Program-made: the position numbers and the translations under genes
Shown here: positions 18,097-27,001 of the stretch, piece by piece
How the letters are laid out: each line of letters opens with the position of its first letter
How positions within the stretch are numbered: the stretch's first letter is position 1
Source of the DNA: an uncultured Oribacterium sp.
GTDB lineage: Bacteria; Bacillota; Clostridia; Lachnospirales; Lachnospiraceae
NCBI GenBank assembly: GCA_934270345.1
Contig: CAKQPT010000006.1
Location: forward strand, 29,666 to 93,665
DNA length: 64,000 nucleotides
Reading direction: 5' to 3'
Notes under the pieces: model-generated
The model's database searches: none
What the model was told of the DNA's origin: nothing
The model's input: the letters and a program-made list of their open reading frames with translations, nothing else

Positions 18097-19305
18097 ATGA
18101 TGACGGAACAGAAACTGAATGAGCTTTACGAGCGCTTCGGCTACCGGAAGTTCAAGATGACGAAATTTGAGCCTTATGATCTCTACGCGGACAACCGGGA
18201 TTTCCTGAAGTCCAGTCAGCTGATCACCTTCACGGACCTCGATGGCTCGCTGCTGGCGCTGAAGCCGGATGTGACGCTCAGCATCATCAAGTCGAACCTC
18301 GGCGGCGAGGAAAAGGTCTACTATAACGAAACGGTCTACCGTCCGAAGGACAACCACTACCGCGAGATCCTGCAGTCGGGCATCGAGTGCATCGGCCGGA
18401 TCGACGCGTACTCGGAGGCCGAGGTGATCGCGCTCGCGGCGGAGTCGCTGAAGCTGATCGGGGAGCGTTTCGTGATCCGCGTGTCGGACGCGGCCTTCTT
18501 GCAGGAGATGTTTGCGACGATGGGCCTCAGCGACAGCACCGTGGCGGAGGCGCTGCGGCTCTTCTCGATGAAGAACACGGCGGGCTTCGATGCGCTGGTG
18601 CGTGAGGGGAAGCTCACGGAGGCGAGTGCGCGGACGCTGAAGTCGCTTGCGGATCTGTACCGGCCGTTCCGGGAGGGTGCCGCCGAGCTTCGCAGCTTTG
18701 CGATTTCCAATGCTTCCGCCCAGATGGCAGATCACCTCGCGAAGCTCTGTGATATCCTCGAGGCTTTCGGGGTGCTCCAGTACGTTTATCTCGATTTCTC
18801 CCTGGTGAACTCCATGGACTATTACAATGGCCTGATCTTCCAGGGCGCGGTCGAGGAGATTCCGTTCACCGTGCTGTCGGGCGGACGCTATGACCGTCTT
18901 CCGGAGAAGATGGGGAAGAAGGTCGGCGCGATCGGCTTCGCCCTCGACCTCGATACCGTGGCGAACTACAGCTCACAGCGCCGGGACGCCGACGTCGATG
19001 TGCTCGTGCTGTATGACATGGGCGACGAAGCGACGCGGGTGGCTGCGGTTATGCGGGCGCTCAGCGCGCGGGGCCTCCGGGTGCGCAGCCTTCGTGTGGA
19101 GGAGCAGGCGCGCGTCGAGCATAAGATCACCGCGCGGCAGACGATGAGCCTCAGCGAAGCGGAGGCGCTGGCGACGCGCGAGGATGCGACAGCAGATGGT
19201 GCAGTTTTGGGCGCGATGCGCGAAGCTGTGCCGGAAGCAGAGGCATCGACCAGCATGGCTGATAAACTGGGAAACCACATCGGAGAAGGGAGCGGCATAA
19301 AATGA
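18097..19305 (+). CDS. hisZ: ATP phosphoribosyltransferase regulatory subunit
   Basis: The ~402-residue protein is a class II histidyl-tRNA synthetase paralogue lacking aminoacylation, required with short HisG for activity and histidine feedback. Family traits include FTDLDGSLLALKPDVTLSI (motif 2-like region), LQSGIECIG, and YYNGLIFQGAVEEIPFTVLSGGRYDRL. It has an anticodon-binding-like C-terminus (residues ~305-360), followed by an Ala/Glu-rich tail. I prefer the ATG at 18097, 6 bases after GGAAGG; the upstream ATG at 18091 abuts that box. Its stop overlaps the start of hisG, consistent with a stoichiometric complex. Confidence 0.9.
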   Translation: MMTEQKLNELYERFGYRKFKMTKFEPYDLYADNRDFLKSSQLITFTDLDGSLLALKPDVTLSIIKSNLGGEEKVYYNETVYRPKDNHYREILQSGIECIGRIDAYSEAEVIALAAESLKLIGERFVIRVSDAAFLQEMFATMGLSDSTVAEALRLFSMKNTAGFDALVREGKLTEASARTLKSLADLYRPFREGAAELRSFAISNASAQMADHLAKLCDILEAFGVLQYVYLDFSLVNSMDYYNGLIFQGAVEEIPFTVLSGGRYDRLPEKMGKKVGAIGFALDLDTVANYSSQRRDADVDVLVLYDMGDEATRVAAVMRALSARGLRVRSLRVEEQARVEHKITARQTMSLSEAEALATREDATADGAVLGAMREAVPEAEASTSMADKLGNHIGEGSGIK

Positions 19306-19958
19306 TCAATGTAGCATTAGCGAAGGGCCGCCTCGGAGACAAGACCTACTCGATGATGGCGAAGGCCGGTTTCGACTGTCCGGCGATCCTCGAGAAGAAC
19401 CGGAAGCTCACCTTCGAGAATCCGGAGAAGGGCATCCGTTACTTCTGGGTGAAGCCGTCGGATGTCGAGATCTACGTCGAGCGTGGCGCGGCGGACATCG
19501 GCGTGTGCGGCGCGGACATCCTCCTCGAGTACGAGCCGGATGTGTATGAGCTGCTGGACCTCGGCTTCGGCAGGTGCCGCATGTGCGTGGCGGGCCCGAA
19601 GGATTTTTATGATAACGAGGAGCGGACGCTCCGGGTCGCGACGAAGTTTGCCAATGTTGCCAGCCACTACTATGAGTCTATCGGCAGGGACATCGACATC
19701 ATCAAGCTGAACGGTTCCATCGAGATCGCACCGATCCTGGGCCTCAGCGATGTCATCTTCGATATCGTCGAGACGGGCAATACACTTCGGGAGAACGACC
19801 TCGAGGTGTTGACGGAGGTCGTACCGATCAGTGCGCGCCTCATCTGTAATAAGGTAAGCTACCAGTTCAAGCATGACGAGATCATGCGGCTCCGGGACGG
19901 CCTCGCGGAGATCGTCGCGAGCGGCGAGAAGGTGGAAGCCGTGAAGCTGGAGCACTGA
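19302..19958 (+). CDS. hisG: ATP phosphoribosyltransferase, short form
   Basis: The 218-residue short-form HisG catalyses the first step of histidine synthesis (ATP + PRPP). It starts INVALAKGRLGDKTYSMMAKAG and has DIGVCGADILLE and the PRPP-loop region DVIFDIVETGNTLRENDL. It lacks the C-terminal regulatory domain of long HisG and so needs HisZ, whose gene overlaps it by 4 bases. Confidence 0.95.
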   Translation: MINVALAKGRLGDKTYSMMAKAGFDCPAILEKNRKLTFENPEKGIRYFWVKPSDVEIYVERGAADIGVCGADILLEYEPDVYELLDLGFGRCRMCVAGPKDFYDNEERTLRVATKFANVASHYYESIGRDIDIIKLNGSIEIAPILGLSDVIFDIVETGNTLRENDLEVLTEVVPISARLICNKVSYQFKHDEIMRLRDGLAEIVASGEKVEAVKLEH

Positions 19959-20039
19959 TGACAACGTCCAGAGATGAACTTTCGTGACGGGAAGAGCGGA
20001 CGGATTTGATGAATCGTGATAAAGAAGCAGAAGCATCCA

Positions 20040-20113
20040 CCGGCGCTGTCCGGGGATGAGATATGGAGCGAAGTGACGAGGTCGGGTCAGAGACATTGGC
20101 AGACAGCGCCGGA
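20040..20113. repeat. Inverted repeat upstream of hisD
   Basis: CCGGCGCTGTC (20040-20050) and GACAGCGCCGG (20103-20113) are perfect 11-bp inverted copies separated by 52 bases. The right arm ends just before the hisD ribosome binding region (AAGGATGGGAG). As RNA this could form a long-range hairpin in the 169-base hisG-hisD gap. Function is unknown. Confidence 0.55.
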
Positions 20114-20127
20114 AGGATGGGAGAGAC

Positions 20128-21414
20128 ATGATTAAGATTTTCGAGATGGGAAAGATCAGAGACGAGGAGATTTTCGCGCGGTTTGAGCCGACCTCCAGCG
20201 TCGAGGACATCGTAAAGGGCATCATCGCGCGCGTGCGTGCGGAGGGGGATGCGGCACTGCGGGCGTACAGTGCGGAGTTTGACCACGTCGACATCGAGGA
20301 TTTCCTCGTGAGCGAGGCGGAGATCGAGGCGGCGCTCGCGAAGGTGGAGCCGGAATTTATCGCAGTGCTCGAGGAGGCGGCGGCCAATATCCGCGCCTTC
20401 CACAGTAAGCAGGTGCGGAACAGCTTCATCATGGCGGACAAGCCGGGCGTGATCCTCGGGCAGCGGGTGATTCCGCTCGAGAAGGTCGGCCTCTATGTGC
20501 CGGGCGGCACGGCGGCGTATCCGTCGACGGTGCTGATGGATGCGATTCCGGCGAAGATCGCGGGGGTCGAGGAGATCGTTATGGTGACCCCGCCGAACAA
20601 GGAGGGCTCGGTCAACCCGTATATCCTCGCGGCGGCGCATGTCGCCGGTGTGGGCCGGATCTTCAAGGTCGGCGGCGCGCAGGCGGTGGCGGCGCTCGCG
20701 TATGGCACGGCGTCGATTCCACGCGTCGATAAGATCGTGGGTCCGGGCAATGCCTTTGTCGCGGAGGCGAAGAAGCAGGTGTTCGGACAGGTCGGCATCG
20801 ACATGATCGCCGGTCCGTCGGAGGTGCTGGTGCTCGCGGATGGGAAGTCGGACCCGCGCTTCGTGGCGGCGGATCTGCTGAGCCAGGCGGAGCACGATAA
20901 GAATGCGTCGGCGGTGCTCATCACGGATTCCATGGCACTCGCCGAGGCGGTGCAGCAGGAGCTCGAGGTACAGCTCGCGCAGCTGAAGCGTGAGGAGATC
21001 GCGCGGGCGTCCATCGACAACAACGGAAAGATCATCGTCGCGCATGACCTCCGCGAGGGCATCGAGGCGGCGAACCGCATCGCTCCGGAGCACATGGAGG
21101 TGTGCGTGGATCAGCCGTTTGACTATCTGCCGCTCATCAAGAATGCCGGCTCCGTCTTCCTCGGCCGCTACAACGCAGAGCCGACCGGAGACTACTTCGC
21201 CGGCCCGAACCACACGCTGCCGACCTCCGGCACGGCGCGCTTCTACAGCCCGCTCGGCGTCGACGACTTCGTGAAGAAGATGCAGTACAGCTACTACACG
21301 AAGGACGCACTGGAGAAGGACTACGACAAGATCTCCATGTTCGCGAATAAGGAAGGGCTTACTGCCCACGCTCGCGCCGTGGACATAAGATTTGGCAAGG
21401 AAGATAGGGATTGA
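20128..21414 (+). CDS. hisD: Histidinol dehydrogenase
   Basis: The 428-residue Zn-dependent enzyme oxidises histidinol to histidine with two NAD in the last two steps of the pathway. Motifs include LYVPGGTAAYPSTVLMDAIPA, VGGAQAVAALAYGTASIPRVDKIVGPGN, DMIAGPSEVLVLAD, DLLSQAEHD (Zn ligands) and PTGDYFAGPNHTLPTSGTARF. Its length is normal. Confidence 0.95.
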   Translation: MIKIFEMGKIRDEEIFARFEPTSSVEDIVKGIIARVRAEGDAALRAYSAEFDHVDIEDFLVSEAEIEAALAKVEPEFIAVLEEAAANIRAFHSKQVRNSFIMADKPGVILGQRVIPLEKVGLYVPGGTAAYPSTVLMDAIPAKIAGVEEIVMVTPPNKEGSVNPYILAAAHVAGVGRIFKVGGAQAVAALAYGTASIPRVDKIVGPGNAFVAEAKKQVFGQVGIDMIAGPSEVLVLADGKSDPRFVAADLLSQAEHDKNASAVLITDSMALAEAVQQELEVQLAQLKREEIARASIDNNGKIIVAHDLREGIEAANRIAPEHMEVCVDQPFDYLPLIKNAGSVFLGRYNAEPTGDYFAGPNHTLPTSGTARFYSPLGVDDFVKKMQYSYYTKDALEKDYDKISMFANKEGLTAHARAVDIRFGKEDRD

Positions 21415-21531
21415 GCCGGATTTTTCGCAAGACAGCATGAAATAGATGATATACAGTATTGCGAAACAAAATGTGCCAGAAAAGTAAGTACCAGATAAAC
21501 CGATTGGGAAAACCAGTTTGAAAGGACGACT

Positions 21532-22248
21532 ATGATAGCGATTATCGACTATGGTGTGGGAAACCTGTTCTCGCTTCAGAGCTCTCTCAGGGCGATCGGC
21601 GAGGAGGTGGTGGTGACGGCAGATCAGGACGTCATCCGGCAGGCGGATCATGTGATCCTGCCGGGGGTCGGGGCCTTCGGTGATGCCGTGCAGAAGCTGC
21701 GCGACTGCGGTCTCTTCGATTTCGTGAAGGCGCAGGCAGCGACGGGGAAGCCGTTCCTCGGCATCTGTCTAGGCATGCAGCTACTGTTCGACCGCTCCCT
21801 CGAGTATGGGGAGCACGAGGGCCTCGGGCTGATTCCGGGTGAAGTGCGTCCGATCGAGGGCGTGATCCCGGCGAATCTCGACATCCCGCACATGGGCTGG
21901 AATGCGCTGCACTTCATCGACCATTCGGAGGTAGCGGGCTCATCCGAAGAGAAGCAGACTTCATCGACGGACCCGGCTTCATCGGATGCGGTTCCAGATG
22001 ATATACAGATTTCGGAGAATCTATCCGGTCGCTGCCCGCTGTTCCGCGATCTCACGGAGGGCGACTGTGTGTATTTCGTGCACAGCTTCGCTGCCTTCGA
22101 CTGTGAGGCGAATTTGACAGCGACGGCGGAGTACGGTGTGCCGCTGACCGCCGCGGTTCAGAAGGGCAATGTCTATGGCACGCAGTTCCACCCGGAGAAG
22201 AGCGGGGCTGTCGGCCTGAAGATTCTGAAGGCGTTTGCTGCACTGTAA
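21532..22248 (+). CDS. hisH: Imidazole glycerol phosphate synthase, glutaminase subunit
   Basis: The 238-residue class I glutamine amidotransferase feeds ammonia to HisF. It begins IAIIDYGVGNLFSL and carries the nucleophile Cys in GICLGMQLLF and the His-Glu pair in GTQFHPEKS. It is longer than usual (about 200 residues): a Ser/Glu/Asp-rich insertion covers about residues 131-165, between GWNAL and CPLFRDL. The insertion lies away from the catalytic motifs, so activity should be preserved. hisF is encoded two genes downstream. Confidence 0.93.
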   Translation: MIAIIDYGVGNLFSLQSSLRAIGEEVVVTADQDVIRQADHVILPGVGAFGDAVQKLRDCGLFDFVKAQAATGKPFLGICLGMQLLFDRSLEYGEHEGLGLIPGEVRPIEGVIPANLDIPHMGWNALHFIDHSEVAGSSEEKQTSSTDPASSDAVPDDIQISENLSGRCPLFRDLTEGDCVYFVHSFAAFDCEANLTATAEYGVPLTAAVQKGNVYGTQFHPEKSGAVGLKILKAFAAL

Positions 22249-22385
22249 TGCGCGCGGAAGTCGGCGTGCAGGATGTAATGATCTGTAGCTCACGCGCGGG
22301 AAGTGTCTGGTATGTGACGGTGCCGATGTGCCGCGCGGAGTGACGATGTAGCGCCGAAAGCATTGGCGGAGAAGAGGGAGGAACT

Positions 22386-23102
22386 ATGCTGCTGTTTCCA
22401 GCGATTGATTTATACGACCACAAGGTAGTACGGCTCCTGAAGGGCGACTACCAGAAGATGACGGTGTACAGCGAGGACCCGGTGGCGACGGCCCGGGGCA
22501 TCGAGGCGGACGGCGGGCGCTGGCTGCATCTCGTGGATCTCGAGGGCGCGAAGGACGGCACGACGCCGAACTTCGATGTGGTGGCGGCGATCTGCCATGA
22601 GACGAAGCTCCAGGTGGAGATCGGCGGCGGAATCCGCAGTCTCGAGATGATCGAGCACTACCTGAATGCCGGTGTCGCGCGGGTCATCCTCGGCACGAAG
22701 GCCGTGACCGACGAAGATTTCCTGCGGGACGCGGTCGGGCGCTGGGGCGAGCGGATCGCCGTGGGCGTCGACGCGAAGGACGGAAAGGTGGCCGTCAAGG
22801 GCTGGCTCGAGGTGCTCGATGTCGACATGTTTGACTTCCTCTGGAAGCTGCGGGACATCGGCGTGAAGACCGCGATCGTCACGGACATCTCGAAGGACGG
22901 CGCGATGAAGGGCACGAACCTGCCGCTGTATGAGCGCCTGAGCCGGCTCGACGGCATCGACATCAACGCATCCGGCGGCGTGTCAACGCTCGAGGACATC
23001 CGGGCACTCCGCGACATGGGGCTTTATGGCGCGATTCTCGGAAAGGCGATGTATAACGGCGCGATCGAGCTGAAGGAGGCACTGGCGGTGGCCCGCGGAT
23101 AA
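22386..23102 (+). CDS. hisA: ProFAR isomerase
   Basis: The 238-residue (beta/alpha)8 barrel is a phosphoribosylformimino-AICAR ribotide isomerase. It has the N-terminal phosphate-site strand LLFPAIDLYDHKVVRLLKGD with the catalytic Asp, LQVEIGGGIRSLEMIE, and the C-terminal catalytic Asp in IVTDISKDGAMKG, followed by INASGGVSTLEDI. GAGGGAGGAACT precedes the ATG. Confidence 0.95.
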   Translation: MLLFPAIDLYDHKVVRLLKGDYQKMTVYSEDPVATARGIEADGGRWLHLVDLEGAKDGTTPNFDVVAAICHETKLQVEIGGGIRSLEMIEHYLNAGVARVILGTKAVTDEDFLRDAVGRWGERIAVGVDAKDGKVAVKGWLEVLDVDMFDFLWKLRDIGVKTAIVTDISKDGAMKGTNLPLYERLSRLDGIDINASGGVSTLEDIRALRDMGLYGAILGKAMYNGAIELKEALAVARG

Positions 23103-23230
23103 AGGGGCTGGAAGGAGCTGGCGCTTCGGCGGGCGACATCGGGAAATCGATGCAGCGCTGGTGGACAGAACGCGGCGGACGGTGCCTGTGAAAGTGCATT
23201 GGCCGCGTGGGGAAGATAGAGGTAGAAGAG

Positions 23231-23989
23231 ATGATCACGAAACGAATTATTCCGTGCCTGGATGTGCGCGACGGGCGCGTGGTGAAGGGCGTCAATTTCG
23301 AGGGACTGCGCGATGTGAGCAGCCCGGTGGAGCTCGGGAAATACTACAGCGATGCGGGCGCGGATGAGCTCGTGTTCTACGACATCACCGCGAGCTTCGA
23401 GGGGCGGAAGCTCTTCACGGACATCCTGACCGAGGTCGCGCGGCAGATTTTCATCCCACTGACCGTGGGCGGCGGCATCAACACAGTCGATGATTTCGAC
23501 CGCGTGCTGAAGTGCGGTGCCGATAAGGTGTCGGTGAATTCGGGTGCGATCAAGAACCCGGATCTCATCAATCAGGCGGCCGAGAAGTACGGCAATCAGT
23601 GCGTGGTGCTGTCGGTGGATGCGAAGCGCGTGGACGGGAGCTATCATGTGTTCCTGAACGGTGGCCGCATCGACACCGGCATGGATGCGCTCGAGTGGAT
23701 TCGGGACGGCGTGAAGCGAGGCGCGGGTGAGGTCGTGCTGAACTCGATCGACACCGACGGCGTGAAGCAGGGCTTCGACCTCGAGATGCTCGCGGCGGTG
23801 AACCAGCTCGTGAAGGTGCCGGTCATCGCGTCCGGCGGTGCCGGCTCCATCGAGGATTTCGTGACACTGTTTCACGAGATTCCGGACATCTCCGCCGGCC
23901 TCGCCGCCTCGATCTTCCACTTCGGCGAGGTGAAGATCGAAGACCTGAAGACGAGACTCCAGGCGGAAGGCATCCCGGTCAGAATCTGA
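23231..23989 (+). CDS. hisF: Imidazole glycerol phosphate synthase, cyclase subunit
   Basis: The 252-residue (beta/alpha)8 barrel closes the imidazole ring and releases AICAR. It begins ITKRIIPCLDVRDGRVVKGVNF with the catalytic Asp, has FIPLTVGGGINTVDDF, ADKVSVNSGAI, and the second catalytic Asp in LNSIDTDGVKQGFD. I chose the ATG at 23231 because the protein then starts exactly as the family does; the ribosome binding site (GGTAGAAGAG) is mediocre. It ends the main his operon, as a terminator follows. Confidence 0.95.
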   Translation: MITKRIIPCLDVRDGRVVKGVNFEGLRDVSSPVELGKYYSDAGADELVFYDITASFEGRKLFTDILTEVARQIFIPLTVGGGINTVDDFDRVLKCGADKVSVNSGAIKNPDLINQAAEKYGNQCVVLSVDAKRVDGSYHVFLNGGRIDTGMDALEWIRDGVKRGAGEVVLNSIDTDGVKQGFDLEMLAAVNQLVKVPVIASGGAGSIEDFVTLFHEIPDISAGLAASIFHFGEVKIEDLKTRLQAEGIPVRI

Positions 23990-24001
23990 ACGGTGAAAAC
24001 A

Positions 24002-24053
24002 GATGGAGGCACATTTTGAAGTGTTTATCTCAGAGTGTTGCTTCCATTTTTTA
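24002..24053 (+). terminator. Probable terminator after hisF
   Basis: ATGGAGGCA pairs with TGCTTCCAT (one G-U pair) around a long loop and is followed by TTTTTT. The loop of about 25 bases is larger than usual. It would separate hisI and its downstream genes into their own unit. Confidence 0.6.
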
Positions 24054-24104
24054 TGTTCTATAGTACAATGTTGACAGCGTGTCGCAGATGAGGAGAGGAC
24101 AGGT

Positions 24105-24449
24105 ATGGCAGTCGAGACATTTGATATCGAGAAGGTGAAGTTTGATGAGAAGGGGCTGGTGCCGTGCATCGTGCAGGATTACGAGACGAAGCGCGTGCTG
24201 ACGCTGGCGTACATGAACCGGGAGTCGCTTCGTATCACACTGGAGAAGGGGCTCACCTGCTTCTGGTCCCGCTCGCGGCAGGAGCTGTGGCTGAAGGGCG
24301 CGACGAGCGGAAACTACCAGCACATCGTGATGATGGAAGCGGACTGTGACCGTGATGCGATCCTCGTGCAGGTCCGGAAGGACGGCCCGGCGTGCCACCG
24401 CGGAAACAGCAGCTGCTTCGATGACTCGCTTTATAAGGAGTGGAAATAA
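24105..24449 (+). CDS. hisI: Phosphoribosyl-AMP cyclohydrolase
   Basis: The 114-residue monofunctional HisI opens the adenine ring of PR-AMP. Zn and Mg sites are visible in the FWSRSRQELWLKGATSGN block, in the DCDRDAIL segment, and in the Cys motif GPACHRGNSSCF. The PR-ATP pyrophosphatase (HisE) that often follows or is fused is absent; the adjacent Nudix gene is not an obvious substitute. It overlaps the Nudix start by one base. Confidence 0.95.
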   Translation: MAVETFDIEKVKFDEKGLVPCIVQDYETKRVLTLAYMNRESLRITLEKGLTCFWSRSRQELWLKGATSGNYQHIVMMEADCDRDAILVQVRKDGPACHRGNSSCFDDSLYKEWK

Positions 24450-24979
24450 TGGATTCAAAAGACGAGCGAATGGATATATATGACGGCGAGAAGCGCCGGA
24501 CGGGGCGCGTCGTGCCGCGCAGCAGTTTCCTGCAGGCGGGGGAGTACATGCTCTACGTGCTGGCGTTGATCGAGCGACCGTCGGACGGGCGTTTTCTCAT
24601 CACGCGGCGTGCGCTCACGAAGAAGTGGGCGGCGGGGGCCTGGGAGGTTTCCGGTGGCGGGGCGCTGGCAGGCGAGGACAGCTTCACCGCGGTGACGCGC
24701 GAGGTGCGCGAGGAGACGGGGCTCGATATTTCGGCAGTGCCGGCAGCGATGCGGACGCCGATCTACGGGTATCGAAACGAGGACCTGAAGCGTGGCGACA
24801 ACTATTTCGTCGACATCTATCATGTGCAGCTGGAGTTTGCGGATGCGGACGTGACCATCGAGCAGTCAGAGGCCATCGACTTCCGCATGGCGACGATGGA
24901 CGAGATCCGCGCGCTGCACGAGGCCGACGCGTTCCTGCACTATAAGCGGATTCAGGAAGCACTCGCGGCGGAGAAATAA
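24449..24979 (+). CDS. Nudix hydrolase
   Basis: The 176-residue protein has a complete Nudix box, GGALAGEDSFTAVTREVREE followed by TGL (about residues 70-92), fitting Gx5Ex7REUxEExGU, so it should hydrolyse a nucleoside diphosphate linked to another group. AAGGAG lies 8 bases upstream of the ATG at 24449, inside the end of hisI, giving translational coupling. The substrate is unknown. Its position directly after hisI, where hisE often sits, makes a role in PR-ATP or related phosphate removal conceivable, but nothing in the sequence proves it. Confidence 0.85.
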   Translation: MDSKDERMDIYDGEKRRTGRVVPRSSFLQAGEYMLYVLALIERPSDGRFLITRRALTKKWAAGAWEVSGGGALAGEDSFTAVTREVREETGLDISAVPAAMRTPIYGYRNEDLKRGDNYFVDIYHVQLEFADADVTIEQSEAIDFRMATMDEIRALHEADAFLHYKRIQEALAAEK

Positions 24980-24988
24980 GAACGAAAC

Positions 24989-25888
24989 ATGGAAGAATTT
25001 ATCAAGGAAAAGAAAACAGTTTATAAGATGCGGGACCCGCTCGGGCAGTCCATCGAGGTCTGCGAGGGGCTCTACAACGAGGAACGCATGCGGCTGCTGC
25101 TCGTCGATGGGGCGATGCAGTCGGCGCAGTACCTGGATCCGCTGCTGGAGGATGAGCTCGCCTTCGAGTACATGCGCGAGTTTGAGTGGGCCTTCCGCCT
25201 GCATCCGTCGGCGCGGCGGGTGCTGCTGATCGGGGGCGGCGGCTTCGCCTACCCTCGCTTTTTTCTGAAGAATTATCCGGAGAAGTCGATCGACGTGATC
25301 GAGCTGAGCCCGACGATCGTCGAGATCGCCCGGGAGTATTTCGGCCTGCGCGCACTGGAGGCGCAGTATCCGGACCGCCTCCGCGTCATCGTCGGTGACG
25401 GCCATCGGTACCTGGAGAAGATGTCTGCGTCCTTTATCGCCCCGGATGCTCCTGCGGGCGCTGCCAATGCAGGCGACCGCGAGGCGCATAGCGCTGCGGA
25501 GACGATATCAGCCACGGAAGAGCAGAAACACAACGCTGCGGAAGAGAAGCGGCTGATTGCAGAGGTTGCGAAGCGCAGTGCCGCAGCAGCTTCAGCGGGA
25601 CTTCGCTACGACACCATCCTGAACGATGCCTACATCGGCTATAAGTCGAGTGCGTCTATGCAGGCGTCGGCGCAGCTGTTCCACCAGTGCCTCACGGACG
25701 GTGGCCTTTACGCCGCCAATATGGTGACGGCGCTTCGCGGCCTCCACTCGATTCAAATGCGCCGCGAGCAGAAGAATTTTCAGAAGGTGTTCGCCTACAC
25801 CTTCCTCATGCAGTGCGACGACGAGATCAGTCCGTTCGTGCCGCAGAACAACATCTTCTTCGCCTCGGACGCGGCGTTCGAGATGTGA
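24989..25888 (+). CDS. Spermidine synthase-like SAM/dcSAM-binding protein
   Basis: The 299-residue protein has a Rossmann methyltransferase fold. The glycine loop is RRVLLIGGGGFAYPRFFL (about residues 71-88), then SIDVIELSPTIVEIAREYF with the acidic residue that binds the ribose, then RLRVIVGDGHRYL. This matches the spermidine synthase superfamily without the full polyamine-site motif. Residues ~145-205 form an Ala/Glu-rich low-complexity insertion between the DGHRYL and YDTILNDAY strands. It may be a fused-SpeE-like methyltransferase of unknown substrate. It follows the Nudix gene by 9 bases and is probably cotranscribed. Confidence 0.65.
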   Translation: MEEFIKEKKTVYKMRDPLGQSIEVCEGLYNEERMRLLLVDGAMQSAQYLDPLLEDELAFEYMREFEWAFRLHPSARRVLLIGGGGFAYPRFFLKNYPEKSIDVIELSPTIVEIAREYFGLRALEAQYPDRLRVIVGDGHRYLEKMSASFIAPDAPAGAANAGDREAHSAAETISATEEQKHNAAEEKRLIAEVAKRSAAAASAGLRYDTILNDAYIGYKSSASMQASAQLFHQCLTDGGLYAANMVTALRGLHSIQMRREQKNFQKVFAYTFLMQCDDEISPFVPQNNIFFASDAAFEM

Positions 25889-25900
25889 AGGAATATCTTT

Positions 25901-27001
25901 ATGAATAAACTGAAAGCAAATTATCATACACATACTACCTTCTGTGATGGTTCCGACGCGGCCGAGGCCGTGGTGCAGGAGGCGCTTCGCAAGGGCTTCA
26001 CGCATCTCGGCTTCAGCGGGCACATGGACCCGGGCGTCTCGATGGACTACGACGCTTACGCGCAGGAAATCTGCCGTCTGCAGGCGGCGTACCGCGACCA
26101 GATCGACATCCTCCGTGGTGCGGAACTGGACAATGTCTACGACCCGTCATGTGTGACCGGTGCGGAGGTGCACGGCAGCGCGGAGGCAGTGCCATCGGCG
26201 CTGCGGATAAACAGTGTGCTGCCCGACGCACCGGGCACTTCCGCTGCAGGTGAAGTTTTCGGCGCACCAGGCGCTCATTCGGGTGACGGTTTCGCTGTGG
26301 CCGGTGCGGAATACACCATCGGTTCGACGCATTTCGTGCCGGTGCCGGGCTCTGACGTGTGGTCGGCGCCAGCCGCCTTCGGCACGCACCGTGAGGGCTC
26401 CGAAAACTGGGATCTGATCGGCGTGGATGGAGACATTGGCATGCTCCATGACCAGTGCAGGCAGTACTATGGCGGCGACTTCTACGCGCTGTCGGCGGAC
26501 TACTACCGCTTCGAGGCGATGGTGGCAGCGCGGCTGCACCCGACGTTTATCGGGCACTTCGACCTGATCACGCGCTTCAATGATCTTTCGCGCGCGGATG
26601 GCGGGCACTTCCTCGATGAGACGAGTGAGCGCTACCTCCTGCCGGCGCGGCGGGCGATGGAGGCACTTGTGCCGTACGGGCTGCCGTTTGAAATCAACTG
26701 CGGCGCAGTGAACCGCGGGCGGAAGAAGGAGCTGTATCCGCGACCGGAGCTGCTCCGGCATCTCCATGCGCTCGGGGGCGAGATTCTTATCTCTGCGGAT
26801 GCGCACCAGAAGGAGCTGCTCGACGGCGGCTTCGAGGAGGCGATGGAGCTCGCACGCTGGGCAGGGTTCACGCACACGAATCTCCTCGTGCGGGAGGCGG
26901 GAGCCGATGATGCTTCTCGACCTGCGAAGAATACGAAGTCGGATGCGGGCGGAACACTGTACTGGCGGACGACAGCATTGGACGAAGAAACAGAAGGATG
27001 A
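25901..27001 (+). CDS. PHP-family histidinol-phosphatase
   Basis: The 366-residue protein has the PHP metal-binding motifs: NYHTHTTFCDGSD at the N-terminus, GFSGHMDP, RGAELDN, IGSTHFVP, FIGHFDLITRF and ISADAHQKELL. This is the HisJ/HisK-type phosphatase, dephosphorylating histidinol phosphate before HisD. That activity is missing from the monofunctional HisB here, so the gene fills the gap. Residues ~84-138 are an Ala/Gly/Ser-rich insertion between ELDN and YTIGSTHF not typical of the family. Its stop overlaps the start of the GNAT gene. Confidence 0.85.
   Translation: MNKLKANYHTHTTFCDGSDAAEAVVQEALRKGFTHLGFSGHMDPGVSMDYDAYAQEICRLQAAYRDQIDILRGAELDNVYDPSCVTGAEVHGSAEAVPSALRINSVLPDAPGTSAAGEVFGAPGAHSGDGFAVAGAEYTIGSTHFVPVPGSDVWSAPAAFGTHREGSENWDLIGVDGDIGMLHDQCRQYYGGDFYALSADYYRFEAMVAARLHPTFIGHFDLITRFNDLSRADGGHFLDETSERYLLPARRAMEALVPYGLPFEINCGAVNRGRKKELYPRPELLRHLHALGGEILISADAHQKELLDGGFEEAMELARWAGFTHTNLLVREAGADDASRPAKNTKSDAGGTLYWRTTALDEETEG

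Noticed and set aside
19882..21651. 589-residue open frame on the minus strand
   Set aside because: It is antisense to hisD and shows the skewed composition of a shadow frame.
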